A DNA stretch of 8,839 nt, taken from the NCBI GenBank assembly GCA_035504735.1, contig DATJRJ010000156.1, forward strand, positions 1 through 8,839, in the 5' to 3' direction. Made by a program: the position numbers and the translations under genes. This stretch comes from JAJPIG01 sp035504735 (GTDB lineage Bacteria; Desulfobacterota; Binatia; Binatales; Binataceae). The stretch's first letter is position 1. Each line of letters begins with the position of its first letter. Below the pieces are notes generated by a model. It was given only the letters and a program-made list of their open reading frames with translations, ran no database searches and was not told the origin of the DNA. Of the stretch, positions 1 to 5,208 are shown one piece after another.

Positions 1-182
1 TGCGCATCGAACAGCACGAAAGTGTCGAACTTGAGGGTTTGCAGGCGCTCGCGCTCAACCCGTTCCATCGCTTCGTAAAAGGTCGAAATGTGCTTGCCCA
101 TGTAAGCGCGGCGCGCTTCGGGATCGTGAATCATCAGGCGCGGCACGTGCGTGCTGAGAATTGCGGCGGCGACCTCACCCAT
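1..182 (-). CDS. hpaD: Class III extradiol ring-cleavage dioxygenase, N-terminal fragment (homoprotocatechuate 2,3-dioxygenase-like)
   Basis: Reading the minus strand from the ATG at 182 gives 60 complete codons before the window ends, so the C-terminal part is missing. The protein begins MGEVAAAILSTHVPRL and continues to ...FDTFVLFDA. This resembles the start of E. coli-type HpaD (MGKLALAAKITHVPSM ... IIVFDTHW) of the LigB superfamily. His12 sits where LigB enzymes bind iron (His12 and His61 in the family). The truncated codon 61 begins CA, which fits the second His ligand. The family opens catechol rings next to the hydroxyls using Fe(II) and O2, in the cytoplasm. The ATG overlaps the stop of the upstream dehydrogenase by 8 bp (ATGGGTGA), so the two are probably one operon and translationally coupled. 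Assignment to homoprotocatechuate rather than another catechol or aminophenol is inferred mainly from the partner gene. Confidence 0.72.
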   Translation of the reverse strand, partial: MGEVAAAILSTHVPRLMIHDPEARRAYMGKHISTFYEAMERVERERLQTLKFDTFVLFDA

Positions 183-1647
183 GGTGGTCCTCCCCGTAGG
201 TCAGGCAGATCATGCGCGGCTCGGTCCAGAACTCCAGACTGTAGCGTCCGCCCTGGCGGCCGAGTCCGCTCTGACGCGCGCCCCCGAACGGCGTGCGGAG
301 ATCGCGCAGGAAGAAACTGTTGACCCAGACCATCCCGGTCTTGAGCTGATTCGCGACTCTCAGGGCGCGCTCCATCCGCGTCGTCCAGATATAGGCCGAA
401 AGTCCGAAGCGGGTGGCGTTGGCCTTCGCGATCGCTTCGGCCTCGTCCTCGAAGCGCTCGACTGTCAGCACCGGGCCGAAAATCTCCTCGCTGACGGCGC
501 GCGACTTTTCGTTCACACCATCGAGCACCGTCGGCAGATAGTAGTAGCCGCGTTCCGGTTTCGAGGGGGTCGTGCCGCCGCATAGCAGTTGCGCTCCGGA
601 CGCAACCGCCTCGGTGACGAAGCCGTGCACGCGTTCGCGATGGCTCGCAGAAATCAGCGGACCATAGTCCGTCACGTCATCGAGGGGCGAACCAATCTTG
701 AGCCTCCCAGTCTCGCCGATCAGCAGTTCGAGAAATTCCGCGGCGATGCGCCGGTCGACCAACAATCGCGAGCCGGCCACGCACGATTGACCCTGACTGC
801 GGAAGATCGAGCGCGCCACGCCGGCGGCGGAGCGCTTGAGGTCCGCATCGGTGAAGACCAGGTTCGGCGACTTGCCGCCGAGTTCGAGTGTCACGCGCTT
901 GAGCGAGGCCGACGCCGTTGCCATCACGTTGCGCCCCGTCCCGACGCCGCCGGTGAATGCGATCGCATCGACCTCCGGATGTGCAACCATCGCTGCGCCG
1001 GTCGCACCGAGCCCGGTGATGACGTTGAGCACGCCGGGCGGGAGCCCGGCTTCGGCGGCGATCTCGCCGAGCGCGAGCGAGGTCAGCGGCGCCAGTTCGG
1101 AGGGCTTGAGCACACAGGCGTTGCCGGTGGCGAGGCAGGGGCCAAGGTTCCAGGTCGCGAGCATCAGCGGCGAGTTCCAGGGGATGATAATTGCGCCGAC
1201 GCCGAGCGGGCTGCGCGCAGTGACGTTCATCAGCTTGAGATCGGCGCCGAGAAATCTGGCGTCGCTGAACGAGGCCTCCTGAGTCCAGGTTTCGGCGGCG
1301 GCAGCGAAGAAGCGCAGATTCCTGGCTGCGCGCGCGATATCGTGATTCACGCACTCGGCGATCGGTTTGCCGACGTCGCGCGCTTCCAGCGTTCCGAGTT
1401 CCTTCGCCCGCCGCTCGATTCCATCCGCCATTCGATTGAGAATCCGGCCGCGCGCCTCGGCGCTCAGCCTCGGCCAGGTTCCGCGGTCCGCCGCTCCACG
1501 CGCCGCGGCGATGGCGCGCGCCACGTCCTCTTCGCCCGCAATCGGCACCGAGGCCAGCTCGCATTCTGTTGCGGGCTCGATCACCGGCAAGCGCGCGCCG
1601 TTGATCGCGGCCGTATAGGCACCGTTTATGAACAGGTCGGTCTGCAT
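175..1647 (-). CDS. hpaE: Aldehyde dehydrogenase, 5-carboxymethyl-2-hydroxymuconate semialdehyde dehydrogenase-like
   Basis: A complete NAD(P)-dependent aldehyde dehydrogenase of 490 residues, the usual length of the family. From the chosen start, the motifs are PWN (Asn about 158), the cofactor-binding Lys about 181 in VLKPSE, FTGGVGTGR, the general base Glu255 in LELGGKSP, the nucleophile Cys289 in GQSCVAGSR, EEIFGPV and a C-terminal RDLRTPFGG. The RDLRxPFGG ending and the segment SYIWT-like before it match HpaE, which oxidises the semialdehyde made by homoprotocatechuate cleavage. The adjacent HpaD-like gene supports this. Alternatives are 2-hydroxymuconate or 2-aminomuconate semialdehyde dehydrogenases. 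The frame stays open upstream to 1761, but family alignment favours the ATG at 1647 (MQTDLFINGAY). A GGAG lies 14 nt upstream, a rather long spacing. A long antisense open frame covers most of this gene and is only a GC-rich shadow. Confidence 0.85.
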   Translation of the reverse strand: MQTDLFINGAYTAAINGARLPVIEPATECELASVPIAGEEDVARAIAAARGAADRGTWPRLSAEARGRILNRMADGIERRAKELGTLEARDVGKPIAECVNHDIARAARNLRFFAAAAETWTQEASFSDARFLGADLKLMNVTARSPLGVGAIIIPWNSPLMLATWNLGPCLATGNACVLKPSELAPLTSLALGEIAAEAGLPPGVLNVITGLGATGAAMVAHPEVDAIAFTGGVGTGRNVMATASASLKRVTLELGGKSPNLVFTDADLKRSAAGVARSIFRSQGQSCVAGSRLLVDRRIAAEFLELLIGETGRLKIGSPLDDVTDYGPLISASHRERVHGFVTEAVASGAQLLCGGTTPSKPERGYYYLPTVLDGVNEKSRAVSEEIFGPVLTVERFEDEAEAIAKANATRFGLSAYIWTTRMERALRVANQLKTGMVWVNSFFLRDLRTPFGGARQSGLGRQGGRYSLEFWTEPRMICLTYGEDHHG

Positions 1648-1731
1648 TTTGCCGTCTATTGCTCCCCGAACCGTTTTGCGGTCTGTTGCACAACCTGACA
1701 GCCATCGCTGGCGTAGTTTTTTCCGTAACCA

Positions 1732-1737
1732 AGTATA
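1732..1737 (-). promoter_or_regulatory. Possible -10 box for the dehydrogenase-dioxygenase operon
   Basis: On the minus strand this reads TATACT, a good match to the sigma-70 -10 hexamer. It lies about 85 nt upstream of the dehydrogenase ATG, in a short AT-richer patch. No good -35 hexamer is present at 16-18 nt; the best position reads TGTTCG. If real, the promoter is weak or activator-dependent. The GCGAAY repeats just upstream could be the binding site. This is inference from motif and position only. Confidence 0.25.
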
Positions 1738-1753
1738 GTGCGCCGGCGTATCA

Positions 1754-1778
1754 GCGAACACCGCGAACGGTTGCGAAT
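1754..1778. repeat. Three phased GCGAAY direct repeats between divergent genes
   Basis: GCGAAC at 1754-1759, GCGAAC at 1763-1768 and GCGAAT at 1773-1778 start 9 and 10 bp apart, close to one helical turn. They lie in the roughly 200-bp space between the minus-strand dehydrogenase and the plus-strand LON-domain gene, just upstream of the possible -10 box on the minus strand. The arrangement would suit a regulator contacting one face of DNA. The hexamer is short and the DNA is GC-rich, so chance is possible. Confidence 0.3.
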
Positions 1779-1847
1779 CATGATGCTGAAGCTTTCCGGC
1801 TTGACGCCTGTTACTGTCGCCCCTAACCTCAGAGCCGGACTGAACGG

Positions 1848-2522
1848 GTGGCCGGAGTTTGCTCCGCCGTGGCTGAACTACCGAGAATAATTCCCCTCTT
1901 CCCGCTGCCGAACCTGGTGATGTTTCCGGGCCTGCGCATCCCGCTGCATATTTTCGAGCCCCGCTATCGCCAGATGATCGCCGATATCAAGGACAGCGAC
2001 GGGATTATCGGGATGGTACTGCTCAAGGGCGATTGGGAGGAGGACTACTACGCGCGGCCCGATATCTTCGAGATCGGATGTGCCGGACGAATCGACGAGG
2101 TCGAGCGGCTGCCCGACGGCCGCTACAACCTGATTCTCGAAGGCCTCAGCGAATTCCGGGTCGAGCGCGAGTTGCGCGATCGAACCTACCGCCGCGGTGA
2201 GGTCGAATGGCGTCCGGTCGCCAGCGCGGCGCTCGCCACCGATCCCGAGACGATGGAGACGATGCGCGAGCTGCTGTTTAACTATCTTGGTAGCGAGCCG
2301 GCCGAGCAGGCCTGGAATACGCTGGTCGAGGAACGCGGCCTCAGCGGCGCCGCGCTGGTGAATTTTCTGTGCTTCCATCTCGATATCGCGCCGATCGAAA
2401 AACAGACCCTGCTTGAGGCCGGCACCGAACGTATCGGGTGTTTTCTGGATATTCTGACCTTCAAGATCGAGGAGCGGAAACTCGGTCCTCAGGGCTCGGG
2501 TGGCGGCCGCACCATGCAGTGA
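1848..2522 (+). CDS. Stand-alone LON N-terminal (substrate-binding) domain protein
   Basis: A 224-residue protein that is essentially one Lon-protease N-terminal domain (PF02190-type) without the AAA+ or peptidase parts. Residues 11-44 (LPRIIPLFPLPNLVMFPG then PLHIFEPRYRQMI) are the family signature. Residues 78-104 carry GCAGRIDEVERLPDGRYN and LILEGLSEFRV. The helical C-terminal half ends with the typical PIEKQTLLEA stretch (182-191) and a Gly-rich tail. In full-length Lon this domain recognises unfolded substrates; the role of free-standing versions is not settled, so I make no functional claim beyond likely protein binding in the cytoplasm. The start is GTG at 1848 with a weak ribosome site. 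GTG at 1869 (Val8), with GGAG 11 nt upstream at 1854-1857, is an equally good start and loses only seven residues. A terminator-like hairpin follows the stop. Confidence 0.88.
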   Translation: MAGVCSAVAELPRIIPLFPLPNLVMFPGLRIPLHIFEPRYRQMIADIKDSDGIIGMVLLKGDWEEDYYARPDIFEIGCAGRIDEVERLPDGRYNLILEGLSEFRVERELRDRTYRRGEVEWRPVASAALATDPETMETMRELLFNYLGSEPAEQAWNTLVEERGLSGAALVNFLCFHLDIAPIEKQTLLEAGTERIGCFLDILTFKIEERKLGPQGSGGGRTMQ

Positions 2523-2536
2523 TAGCTACGCTGCCA

Positions 2537-2568
2537 AGAAACCTGGCACCTGGTTTCTGCGTTTCTTT
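2537..2568 (+). terminator. Rho-independent-type terminator after the LON-domain gene
   Basis: AGAAACC at 2537-2543 pairs perfectly with GGTTTCT at 2552-2558 across an 8-nt loop. After two bases comes a T-rich run (GTTTCTTT, 2561-2568). It begins 15 nt after the stop codon. The stem is only 7 bp and not very GC-rich, so termination may be partial. Confidence 0.55.
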
Positions 2569-2601
2569 AAGACTCAGTCGGCCTTCGCGAGCCGCGAATC
2601 G

Positions 2602-2640
2602 ATGGTGCAGAATTGCAACTTTCTGTAACTTTTACACCAT
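2602..2640. repeat. Inverted repeat ATGGTG/CACCAT enclosing two direct repeats
   Basis: ATGGTG at 2602-2607 is the exact reverse complement of CACCAT at 2635-2640. Inside the 27-nt loop are TGCAACTTT (2614-2622) and TGTAACTTT (2624-2632), which differ at one base and are 10 bp apart. It could be an operator or a weak RNA hairpin. The arms are short, so chance is possible. Confidence 0.3.
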
Positions 2641-2789
2641 AGTCGACTCCCTATTTTTCAGCTAATCCGCGCTTTACTCTGCAGATTTCCCGGACTGCAC
2701 TGGGTCTCCGATATGGAGATTTAGTGAGCCTGATGCGCGGTTGAAAAAACAGGATGAGGACCGATTTGCAAGACTCGATAAGCAGTCAC

Positions 2790-2843
2790 CCGGCAAAAGT
2801 GGACATTACAAGTGAAGCCCGGCAGAGATTGCCACTTTTCCGG
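2790..2843. repeat. Large imperfect inverted repeat, IS-end-like
   Basis: CCGG-C-AAAAGTGG (2790-2802) pairs with CCACTTTTCCGG (2832-2843), giving 12 matched pairs with one unpaired C at 2794. The loop is 29 nt. AAAAGTGG-type ends recall the terminal repeats of some insertion sequences (IS21-like), but this is from memory and no transposase remnant is visible nearby. It may be a MITE-like remnant or a strong RNA hairpin. Confidence 0.5.
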
Positions 2844-2857
2844 CTTATAGTCGCAAA

Positions 2858-2896
2858 AGCGCCGAAAAAATCACTTATTCTCACGATTTTTGCGCT
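2858..2896. repeat. Second large inverted repeat in the AT-rich gap
   Basis: AGCGC (2858-2862) pairs with GCGCT (2892-2896), and AAAAATC (2866-2872) pairs with GATTTTT (2885-2891). That makes 12 pairs with a 3-nt bulge (CGA) on one side and a 12-nt loop. It starts only 14 nt after the previous inverted repeat, so the two may belong to one element. Read on the plus strand, the right arm's T-run lies inside the stem, so it is not a classical terminator. Confidence 0.45.
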
Positions 2897-2988
2897 AATT
2901 GAACGAATGAATCGTATGTCTGTTGAGCCGAACTTTCTAATCTTGCGCCGCATCTTTTGATAGGAAATCAGGATGGCCGAAAAAGCTC

Positions 2989-3130
2989 GCCCGCCTCGGG
3001 CATTTTGCTGAGAATCGGGATCTGCGTGGGGGTATCCCGATGCGGTAGCCCTGCAACTGAACATTCGGCACGAGCATTGCTGTCTTTCCCGGCAGGCTTT
3101 GCACAGCAAGTCGATGCGCAGCGAGCATCG
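2989..3130 (+). promoter_or_regulatory. Chain of four hairpins, likely structured 5' leader or small RNA
   Basis: Four perfect-arm hairpins follow each other: GCCCG/CGGGC (2989-3001, 3-nt loop, then ATTTTG), ATCGGGAT/ATCCCGAT (3014-3041, 12-nt loop), TTGCTGT/ACAGCAA (3077-3109, 19-nt loop) and CGATGC/GCATCG (3112-3130, 7-nt loop). They end about 20 nt before the ribosome site of the 143-aa gene, so on the plus strand they would form a folded leader. I could not match it to a riboswitch consensus I know. It could also be an independent small RNA. Strand and function are inferred from position. Confidence 0.4.
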
Positions 3131-3150
3131 GCCAGAGCCTGGAAACGTCA

Positions 3151-3160
3151 GGAGGGGAGG
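3151..3160 (+). promoter_or_regulatory. Ribosome binding site that sets the start of the 143-aa gene
   Basis: GGAGGGGAGG is a strong purine-rich Shine-Dalgarno stretch ending 12 nt before the ATG at 3173. It supports this internal ATG over the longer open frame that begins at 2957 and would run through the leader hairpins. Confidence 0.6.
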
Positions 3161-3172
3161 ACAGGCTTAATT

Positions 3173-3604
3173 ATGGACTGGGAAAGCGGAGTTCTAGGTT
3201 CACTCTTCACACCGGAAGTCTTAACGCCCGATCAGTATTACGACGAGCGCCGCGACGATAGCGCGATGCGTCCGCTCAAACGTCTGATGATGGCGGTGCT
3301 GGAAGACGCGTTGCGATGCTTTCAGAACAATTCCGCCAGCCGCGGCGGGCCGCGCAAGCGATTGTTCGCCGAGGCCGAGGAATGGCTGTGCAGCGACAAT
3401 AGCGACGGGCCATTTTCATTCAATACGGTCTGCGAAACGCTGGGTATCGAGCCCCGCTATCTGCGTTCCGGATTGCTGCAATGGCGTGAGGAACAGTTGC
3501 GTGGTATCGCGACCCGACGCCTGGCGCGGCGCTCACCGGTCGTGCGCAACGGCAAGATCAGCATCCGCACGCGGCGTGGCGCCAAGCGTGCCAACCAGGC
3601 GTAA
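3173..3604 (+). CDS. Conserved-looking cytoplasmic protein of unknown function with HTH-like segment and basic tail
   Basis: A 143-residue protein with no signal peptide or membrane segment. Residues 33-50 (RPLKRLMMAVLEDALRCF) are a predicted amphipathic helix. They are followed by an Arg/Gly-rich turn and the acidic-aromatic FAEAEEWL (65-72). Residues 81-105 (FSFNTVCETLGIEP, then YLRSGLLQWRE) look like a helix-turn-helix: the phrase 'ETLGIEPRYLR' fits the turn and recognition helix. The C-terminal third (110-140) is very basic, with more than ten Arg/Lys. I recall similar small proteins in delta-proteobacterial-type genomes but cannot name a family. Nucleic-acid binding is an inference from these traits. 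It stands alone on its strand after a hairpin-rich leader, which suggests regulated expression. Codon use is somewhat less GC-biased than that of the neighbours in its first third. Confidence 0.75.
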   Translation: MDWESGVLGSLFTPEVLTPDQYYDERRDDSAMRPLKRLMMAVLEDALRCFQNNSASRGGPRKRLFAEAEEWLCSDNSDGPFSFNTVCETLGIEPRYLRSGLLQWREEQLRGIATRRLARRSPVVRNGKISIRTRRGAKRANQA

Positions 3605-3662
3605 TTCGTGATTGGGGCTGCGTTCCGTGGCTCCGGGGCATGGCGAAGAAATCCTTCTAGCC

Positions 3663-3728
3663 CGGGACGCGCCCTTGGGTCCCGAATTGGGGATGATTGC
3701 GAAGGTGCCAATTTTTCGCCGCATCCCC
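3663..3728. terminator. Two hairpins between convergent genes, possible bidirectional terminator
   Basis: CGGGAC (3663-3668) pairs with GTCCCG (3679-3684) over a 10-nt loop. Next, GGGGATG (3689-3695) pairs with CATCCCC (3722-3728), with an inner GCGAA/TTCGC stem (3699-3703 with 3715-3719). They sit in the 146-bp gap where the plus-strand 143-aa gene and the minus-strand hydrolase end facing each other. No T-run follows either stem, so intrinsic termination is uncertain. Confidence 0.35.
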
Positions 3729-3750
3729 GAGCCGTGCGACGCAGCCCTCG

Positions 3751-4554
3751 CTAGCCTTTGAGCCAGGCCGAGACCCGCTGATGTATCCCGATTGGGTCGG
3801 CGGCCCAGTAGCCATGGCCGGCATCGGGTATCATCATTACCTCCGCACGCCCGAGTCGCGCCGCCATGATCCGCGCGTTTTCTGCCGGAATTAGCAGATC
3901 CTTCTCGCCATGGACGATCAGCGTCGGACATTTGATCTGCGGCAGCCGCTCGTAGGTATTGAACTGAATTAGCCCCGCAACCGTCCGATCCGCGGTCTCC
4001 GGCGGCGTCCCCGGTACCATCTGGGAGACCGCCAGCATTAGCGGTTTCAACTCCGGATGGTTCGCCACGAATTCGGGTGGATAGAGCAGCGGTATCAGAA
4101 CGTCGAGCGCCTCTTCCGGCTTGCTGGCCATCAGCCGGACGCTCGCGATCAGCTTCTCCAGCACCTCGAATGGAGCCATGCGGGCTGTCGAACCGCCTGC
4201 CGTGGTGCATCCGAGGACCAATTTCTCAACCCGATCCGGATACTGCAACGCAAGTTCCTGTGCGATCATCCCGCCCATCGAGATTCCGTAAACTTTCGCC
4301 TTCTCGATACCCAGCGCATCGAGCAGCGCCGCCGCATCCTGCGCCATCACGCTTATCGAGTAGGCGCCCTCCGGCCGATCCGAGTTTCCGGTCCCGCGAT
4401 TGTCATAGTAGATACACTTGAAGCCGCCGAGGAACGGCAGCACCGGGGTCCACGCCACTCCCGGCATTCCGAAGCCCATTATCAATAGCAGTGGATCGCC
4501 GCTGCCGAAGATTTCATAGCTCAGGTTGATAGTTCCAGCTTTGATTTTGGGCAT
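3751..4554 (-). CDS. Alpha/beta hydrolase, 3-oxoadipate enol-lactonase-like
   Basis: A 267-residue alpha/beta-hydrolase-fold enzyme of normal length for the family, with no signal peptide. Seen in the sequence: the oxyanion-loop region LLLIMGFGMPG near residue 25, DNRGTGNSDRP (about 51-61), the nucleophile elbow GISMGG with Ser92, Asp219 in VHGEKD and His247 in DAGHG, so the catalytic triad is complete. The overall pattern is like PcaD/CatD enol-lactonases and related C-C or ester hydrolases. The true substrate cannot be told from sequence. A role in aromatic breakdown is possible given the ring-cleavage genes 2 kb away, but those are not in the same operon. The ATG at 4554 (MPKIKAG) is chosen because AAGGAG lies 5 nt upstream; the GTG at 4560 would overlap that ribosome site. 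Confidence 0.85.
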   Translation of the reverse strand: MPKIKAGTINLSYEIFGSGDPLLLIMGFGMPGVAWTPVLPFLGGFKCIYYDNRGTGNSDRPEGAYSISVMAQDAAALLDALGIEKAKVYGISMGGMIAQELALQYPDRVEKLVLGCTTAGGSTARMAPFEVLEKLIASVRLMASKPEEALDVLIPLLYPPEFVANHPELKPLMLAVSQMVPGTPPETADRTVAGLIQFNTYERLPQIKCPTLIVHGEKDLLIPAENARIMAARLGRAEVMMIPDAGHGYWAADPIGIHQRVSAWLKG

Positions 4555-4559
4555 CGCCA

Positions 4560-4565
4560 CTCCTT
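4560..4565 (-). promoter_or_regulatory. Shine-Dalgarno AAGGAG deciding the hydrolase start
   Basis: On the minus strand AAGGAG lies 5 nt before the ATG at 4554. This is near-consensus, and it excludes the in-frame GTG at 4560, whose first base is the last base of the motif. Confidence 0.7.
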
Positions 4566-4604
4566 TGCGATGAGAACGGGGAGCATGCCCGTCGGCTTAC
4601 GATC

Positions 4605-4624
4605 GATCTCCGCTTACGCGGATC
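4605..4624 (-). terminator. Hairpin between the exported-protein gene and the hydrolase gene
   Basis: CCGC (4610-4613) pairs with GCGG (4618-4621) over a TTAC tetraloop. GAT (4605-4607) pairs with ATC (4622-4624) past a two-base bulge. On the minus strand it lies about 80 nt after the stop of the exported-protein gene and 50 nt before the hydrolase start. It has no T-run, so it may be a weak terminator, an attenuator or chance. Confidence 0.25.
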
Positions 4625-4702
4625 ATCGTGTCTGCCGTGGGCAAGACTGTCGCGAGAGATACTAACGCTGGAACGGGACCGGCGAAACCGACCGCGCTTA
4701 TC

Positions 4703-5134
4703 TCAGCGCATTGCCGGCTGATAGGTCTGCGCAGGCGGCGCCGGAGCGGGACGGATAATCTCCGGGCCTTTTGGTGCCGGTTGCCCAGTCACGGGGACGT
4801 GCGACTCCGAGGGATTTTCCTCGTAAGGTTCGGGCGCGAACTTATCGGGCGGCGGTAGTTGGGCTATTCGCGGAGTTCCGTAGAACTGATCTTTGTCGGG
4901 ATTCAGCGCCGGAGCGAGTGGGGTCTGAGTCGCCAGGTAGTTGAGGGGACGGGCAACGGTCCATTCGAGCGCAAAGCCGATCGGCGCGACAAAGTAACTC
5001 GCGATTTTCAGTGGCTGCGAGTCATCCTCGTTGTATTCATTCTCGTTCTGTTGAGCTTCGGGATACTGCGCACGCGCAGCCGTCGCGAAACCGAGGAGCA
5101 AGGCCAATCCTATGCAACTTACCCATCGACTCAT
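4703..5134 (-). CDS. Small secreted proline-rich protein of unknown function
   Basis: A 143-residue protein with a clear Sec signal peptide: a charged start (MSRW), a hydrophobic core (CIGLALLLGFATA) and a likely signal peptidase I site after ARA (residue 22). An acidic, Asn/Glu-rich stretch (23-40) follows. A mildly hydrophobic segment at 43-68 (ASYFVAPIGFALEW, then ARPLNYLA) could pack against or cross a membrane. From about 78 on, the protein is rich in proline and probably disordered. The 'APIGFALEWTVARPL' phrase recalls a short motif in small exported proteins of related bacteria, but I cannot name the family. The ATG at 5134 is chosen because the signal peptide begins there; the frame runs open to 5260 but that would bury the signal. 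No clear ribosome site is seen. It is divergent from the radical SAM gene with 74 bp between starts. Confidence 0.72.
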   Translation of the reverse strand: MSRWVSCIGLALLLGFATAARAQYPEAQQNENEYNEDDSQPLKIASYFVAPIGFALEWTVARPLNYLATQTPLAPALNPDKDQFYGTPRIAQLPPPDKFAPEPYEENPSESHVPVTGQPAPKGPEIIRPAPAPPAQTYQPAMR

Positions 5135-5208
5135 GCGGCTATTTTTGGAGTGGTGGCGCCGCGATGTCAATGGCGCGCGCGGCCGCGAGGTAGGAAAATA
5201 GCGCTCGC

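Larger units (their letters stand above)
2523..3172. other. 650-bp AT-richer intergenic region, rich in inverted repeats, no convincing gene
   Basis: This gap lies between the LON-domain gene and the 143-aa gene. About 2640-2960 is visibly richer in A and T than the flanking genes, with runs such as AAAAAA and TTTTT. It holds a terminator, a long-loop inverted repeat at 2602-2640, a small TCTCC/GGAGA hairpin at 2705-2719, two large inverted repeats at 2790-2896 and a chain of hairpins at 2989-3130. A 68-codon open frame from the ATG at 2754 has no usable ribosome site, spans both large inverted repeats and shows no recognisable domain, so I do not call it. The base composition suggests inserted or regulatory DNA. 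Confidence 0.6.

Noticed and set aside
589..1698. Long plus-strand open frame of 369 codons
   Set aside because: It lies antisense to the aldehyde dehydrogenase, is Arg/His-rich with no domain, and is explained by third-position GC bias of the real gene.
677..1732. 351-codon minus-strand open frame overlapping the dehydrogenase in another frame
   Set aside because: Arg-rich, low-complexity translation with no family motif. The frame carrying the full aldehyde dehydrogenase motifs is the real one.
2544..2560. Sigma-54-like TGGCAC...TTCTGC element
   Set aside because: The GG-N10-GC spacing fails (CT falls where GC is needed) and the bases are already explained by the terminator hairpin.
2754..2960. 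Possible 68-aa small protein
   Set aside because: No ribosome site at proper spacing. The frame runs through two large inverted repeats and shows no signal peptide, membrane segment or known motif.
2989..3130. Known riboswitch class (cobalamin, c-di-GMP, SAH, SAM) in the leader
   Set aside because: I looked for the core consensus strings I know for these classes and did not find them. Kept only as an unassigned structured leader.
2957..3172. N-terminal extension of the 143-aa protein by 72 codons
   Set aside because: It would translate through four hairpins and has no ribosome site at 2957, while GGAGGGGAGG precedes the ATG at 3173.
3533..4210. 225-codon minus-strand open frame over the end of the hydrolase
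   Set aside because: It is an out-of-frame shadow of the hydrolase and the convergent 143-aa gene, with low-complexity Arg/Gly/Ala translation.
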